From positions 4,526,001 through 4,590,000 of the forward strand of contig CP043652.1 of assembly GCA_014218215.1 (NCBI GenBank): DNA of 64,000 nucleotides. The letters run 5' to 3'. The position numbers were made by a program, and so were the translations under genes. The stretch comes from Geodermatophilaceae bacterium NBWT11. Its GTDB lineage: Bacteria; Actinomycetota; Actinomycetes; Mycobacteriales; Geodermatophilaceae. The notes under the pieces were generated by a model. It saw only the letters and a list, made by a program, of their open reading frames with translations, searched no databases and was not told the DNA's origin. Positions 62,508-64,000 of this stretch are shown here, one piece after another. The first letter of the stretch is position 1, and each line of letters starts with the position of its first letter.

Positions 62508-62536
62508 CTGTGGGCGTGACCGGCGCCACCTGTCAA
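62508..62536 (-). promoter_or_regulatory. Amidohydrolase promoter (minus strand)
   Basis: TTGACA (read on the minus strand, 62536-62531) with a CACAGT -10 18 nt away (about 62512-62507). It points to the amidohydrolase start at 62433, giving a leader of roughly 70 nt that includes the left GCGGAC palindrome. Confidence 0.4.
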
Positions 62537-62552
62537 GAGGGCACGGCGGCGG

Positions 62553-62581
62553 TTGACACGGGTGTGTGCGCGTGGTGAGAC
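62553..62581 (+). promoter_or_regulatory. CoA transferase promoter (plus strand)
   Basis: TTGACA (62553-62558) and TGAGAC (62576-62581) are 17 nt apart. The right GCGGAC-type palindrome starts 17 nt later, downstream of the start of transcription. Both -35 boxes (plus and minus) face away from each other with 16 nt between. Confidence 0.5.
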
Positions 62582-62598
62582 TGCGGCACCGATCACAC

Positions 62599-62612
62599 CG
62601 GACAGGTGTCCG
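62599..62612. promoter_or_regulatory. GCGGAC-type IclR operator, right copy
   Basis: CGGAC-aggt-GTCCG, within CCGGACaggtGTCCGC, repeats the left palindrome with the same 4-nt spacer and one changed end base. It is 27 nt before the CaiB start and just downstream of the predicted promoter, so binding would block elongation. Confidence 0.6.
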
Positions 62613-62638
62613 CATCACCCGAGGAGCGCACCGAGCCG

Positions 62639-63781
62639 ATGGCTGAACCGAACCCCACCGGCCCGCTGGCCGGCCTGCTGGTCGCGGACTTCTCGCGCAT
62701 CCTGGCCGGGCCCTACGCCACCATGCTGCTGGCCGACCTGGGCGCCGAGGTGGTCAAGGTCGAGGGCCCCGGCGGCGACGACACCCGCACCTGGGCGCCG
62801 CCCGTGCGGGACGGCGTGGCCACCTACTACCTGGGCGTCAACCGGAACAAGCGCTCGGTCGCCCTGGACCTCAAGGACGAGACCGACAACGCCGCGGCCC
62901 GCGAGCTCGCCCGCCGCGCCGACGTCGTGGTGGAGAACTTCAAGCCCGGCGGGCTGGCCCGCTTCGGCCTGGACTACGACACCGTGGCCGCCACCAACCG
63001 CCGCGTGGTCTACGCCTCGATCAGCGGCTTCGGCAGCGGCCCGGGTGGTGCAGCACTGCCCGGCTACGACCTGATCGTGCAGGCCATCTCCGGGCTCATG
63101 TCCCTGACCGGCCCCACCGACGGCGAGCCCTACCGGGCCGGTGTCGCCGTCTTCGACGTGATGGCCGGGCTGCACGCCACCATCGGCGTCCTGTCCGCGC
63201 TGAACCTGCGGCACGAGACCGGGGTGGGCCAGCACGTGGAGGTCAACCTGCTGGCCTCGGCGCTGTCCGGGATGGTCAACCAGACCTCGGCCGCGGTCGC
63301 CGGGGGCCAGGTGCCCTTCCGGATGGGCAACAGCCACCCCTCGCTGTTCCCCTACGAGCCGCTGCAGTGTGCCGACGGCGAGCTGATCATCACCGCCGGC
63401 AACAACGGCCAGTTCCGCAAGCTCGTCGAGGTGCTCGGCGTCCCCGAGCTCGCCGACGACCCCCGCTTCGCCCGCAACGAGGACCGCACCGCCAACCGCG
63501 ACGAGCTGCGGCCGCTGCTGGTCGAGCAGCTGTCGCGCAAGGGCAAGCAGGAGTGGTTCCGGGAGATCATCGCCGCCGGCGTGCCGTGCGGGCCGATCAA
63601 CACCGTCGACCAGGGCGTCGCCTTCGCCGAGGAGGTCGGGCTGGACCCCGTCGTCCAGGTGGGTGGCGTGCCCTCGATCCGCAACCCGATCACCTTCTCG
63701 GCCACCGCGGCGTCCTACCGGCTCCCCCCACCCGGCCTGGACGAGCACGGCGACGAGATCCGCACCTGGCTGCAGTCGTGA
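62639..63781 (+). CDS. CaiB/BaiF family III CoA transferase (catalytic Asp replaced)
   Basis: A 380-residue class III CoA transferase. DFSRILAGPYATMLLADLGAEVVKVE and NRNKRSVALDLKDE are the family's opening; GDDTRTW is typical. The acidic catalytic residue appears as VEVNLLASALSGMVNQ, with Ala206 where FRC-type enzymes have Asp. Some subfamilies use Ser/Ala here, so the reaction may differ. ATG 62639 is in frame with an earlier GTG (62606), but ATG has GAGGAG upstream. It overlaps the next gene (GTGA), a citryl-CoA lyase-like enzyme, so it may supply its acyl-CoA. Confidence 0.83.
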   Translation: MAEPNPTGPLAGLLVADFSRILAGPYATMLLADLGAEVVKVEGPGGDDTRTWAPPVRDGVATYYLGVNRNKRSVALDLKDETDNAAARELARRADVVVENFKPGGLARFGLDYDTVAATNRRVVYASISGFGSGPGGAALPGYDLIVQAISGLMSLTGPTDGEPYRAGVAVFDVMAGLHATIGVLSALNLRHETGVGQHVEVNLLASALSGMVNQTSAAVAGGQVPFRMGNSHPSLFPYEPLQCADGELIITAGNNGQFRKLVEVLGVPELADDPRFARNEDRTANRDELRPLLVEQLSRKGKQEWFREIIAAGVPCGPINTVDQGVAFAEEVGLDPVVQVGGVPSIRNPITFSATAASYRLPPPGLDEHGDEIRTWLQS

Positions 63782-64000
63782 CCGAGCCACGGCGGTACGA
63801 GACCGCCCTGGGCGCCTCCAGCCGGGACAGCATCACGCTGCTCGGGCAGGACCTGGCCCGCGACGTCATGGGCTCGGTCGGCTTCGGTGAGCTGGCGTTC
63901 TGGCTGGCCACCCAGCGCAAGCCCACCCCCGGGGAGACCCGGGTGTTCGAGGCCGTGCTGGCCGCGCTCGCCGACCACGGGTTCACCCCCACGGCGATCG
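63778..64000 (+). CDS. Citryl-CoA lyase-like (citrate synthase family) protein, 5' part only
   Basis: The first 74 residues of a protein cut by the window's right edge. GTG 63778 overlaps the CaiB stop (GTGA). It contains DSITLLGQDLARDVMGSVGF, FGELAFWLATQRKPTPGE and FEAVLAALADHGFTPTAI, which match the start of citryl-CoA lyase and citrate synthase-like proteins. These cleave or form citryl-CoA-type thioesters to give acetyl-CoA and an oxo acid. Coupled to CaiB, it may form a CoA-activated cleavage pathway. Confidence 0.75.
   Translation, partial: MTEPRRYETALGASSRDSITLLGQDLARDVMGSVGFGELAFWLATQRKPTPGETRVFEAVLAALADHGFTPTAI

Overview
The window is very GC-rich (most codons end in G or C), with many GTG starts, GTGA/ATGA stop-start overlaps and mycobacterial-type genes: SigA, RecBCD, GpgS, a DUF222-HNH endonuclease, an ANTAR regulator and a c-di-AMP riboswitch. 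This points to a free-living actinobacterium. Geodermatophilaceae (Blastococcus, Modestobacter, Geodermatophilus) is my best guess, but the sequence alone does not prove it. I see no rRNA, tRNA, CRISPR array, transposase or phage gene.

Layout. 1-1.85 kb: the 5' end of an HpcH-type aldolase, an AlkD-like protein and a LysR regulator. 1.97-7.2 kb: a LysR-linked meta-cleavage cluster (cyclase family, FAD hydroxylase, extradiol dioxygenase, fumarylacetoacetase family, alpha/beta hydrolase). 7.3-32.7 kb: a large catabolic island with an MFS transporter and dehydrogenase, three acyl-CoA ligases, a Baeyer-Villiger monooxygenase, two flavin monooxygenases, acyl-CoA dehydrogenase, enoyl-CoA hydratase, a thiolase-like/DUF35 pair, CoA transferases, and TetR and IclR regulators. 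32.7-36 kb: small hydrolases and hypotheticals. 35.9-45.5 kb: a probable HNH-recC-recB-recD operon headed by LexA-type boxes. 45.9-52.9 kb: housekeeping genes including SelO, a cell-wall hydrolase under a ydaO-type riboswitch, a pentapeptide protein, SigA and an esterase. 53-57.1 kb: sugar metabolism (aldose epimerase, LacI, Gfo/Idh oxidoreductase, MDR dehydrogenase). 57-60 kb: GpgS, a GT4 glycosyltransferase and a GAF-ANTAR protein. 60.1-64 kb: a second IclR-controlled unit (amidohydrolase; divergent CaiB/BaiF transferase and citryl-CoA lyase-like gene).

The most interesting signal is a 26-bp operator with TCGAA-N6-TTCGA arms plus a third CGAA half-site. It lies just downstream of the predicted -10 box at three promoters, upstream of the MFS-dehydrogenase operon, the 9.9-16.2 kb ligase operon and the 25.6-32.7 kb beta-oxidation-like operon. 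This ties the island into one candidate regulon, probably controlled by the IclR gene at 24.7 kb. The implied substrate is an aromatic or alicyclic ketone or acid that is activated to a CoA thioester, oxidised and cleaved. The exact compound cannot be read from the sequence.

Five genes carry single-base indels that split otherwise full-length family members. That is too many for normal decay in one neighbourhood and suggests sequencing or assembly error in GC runs.
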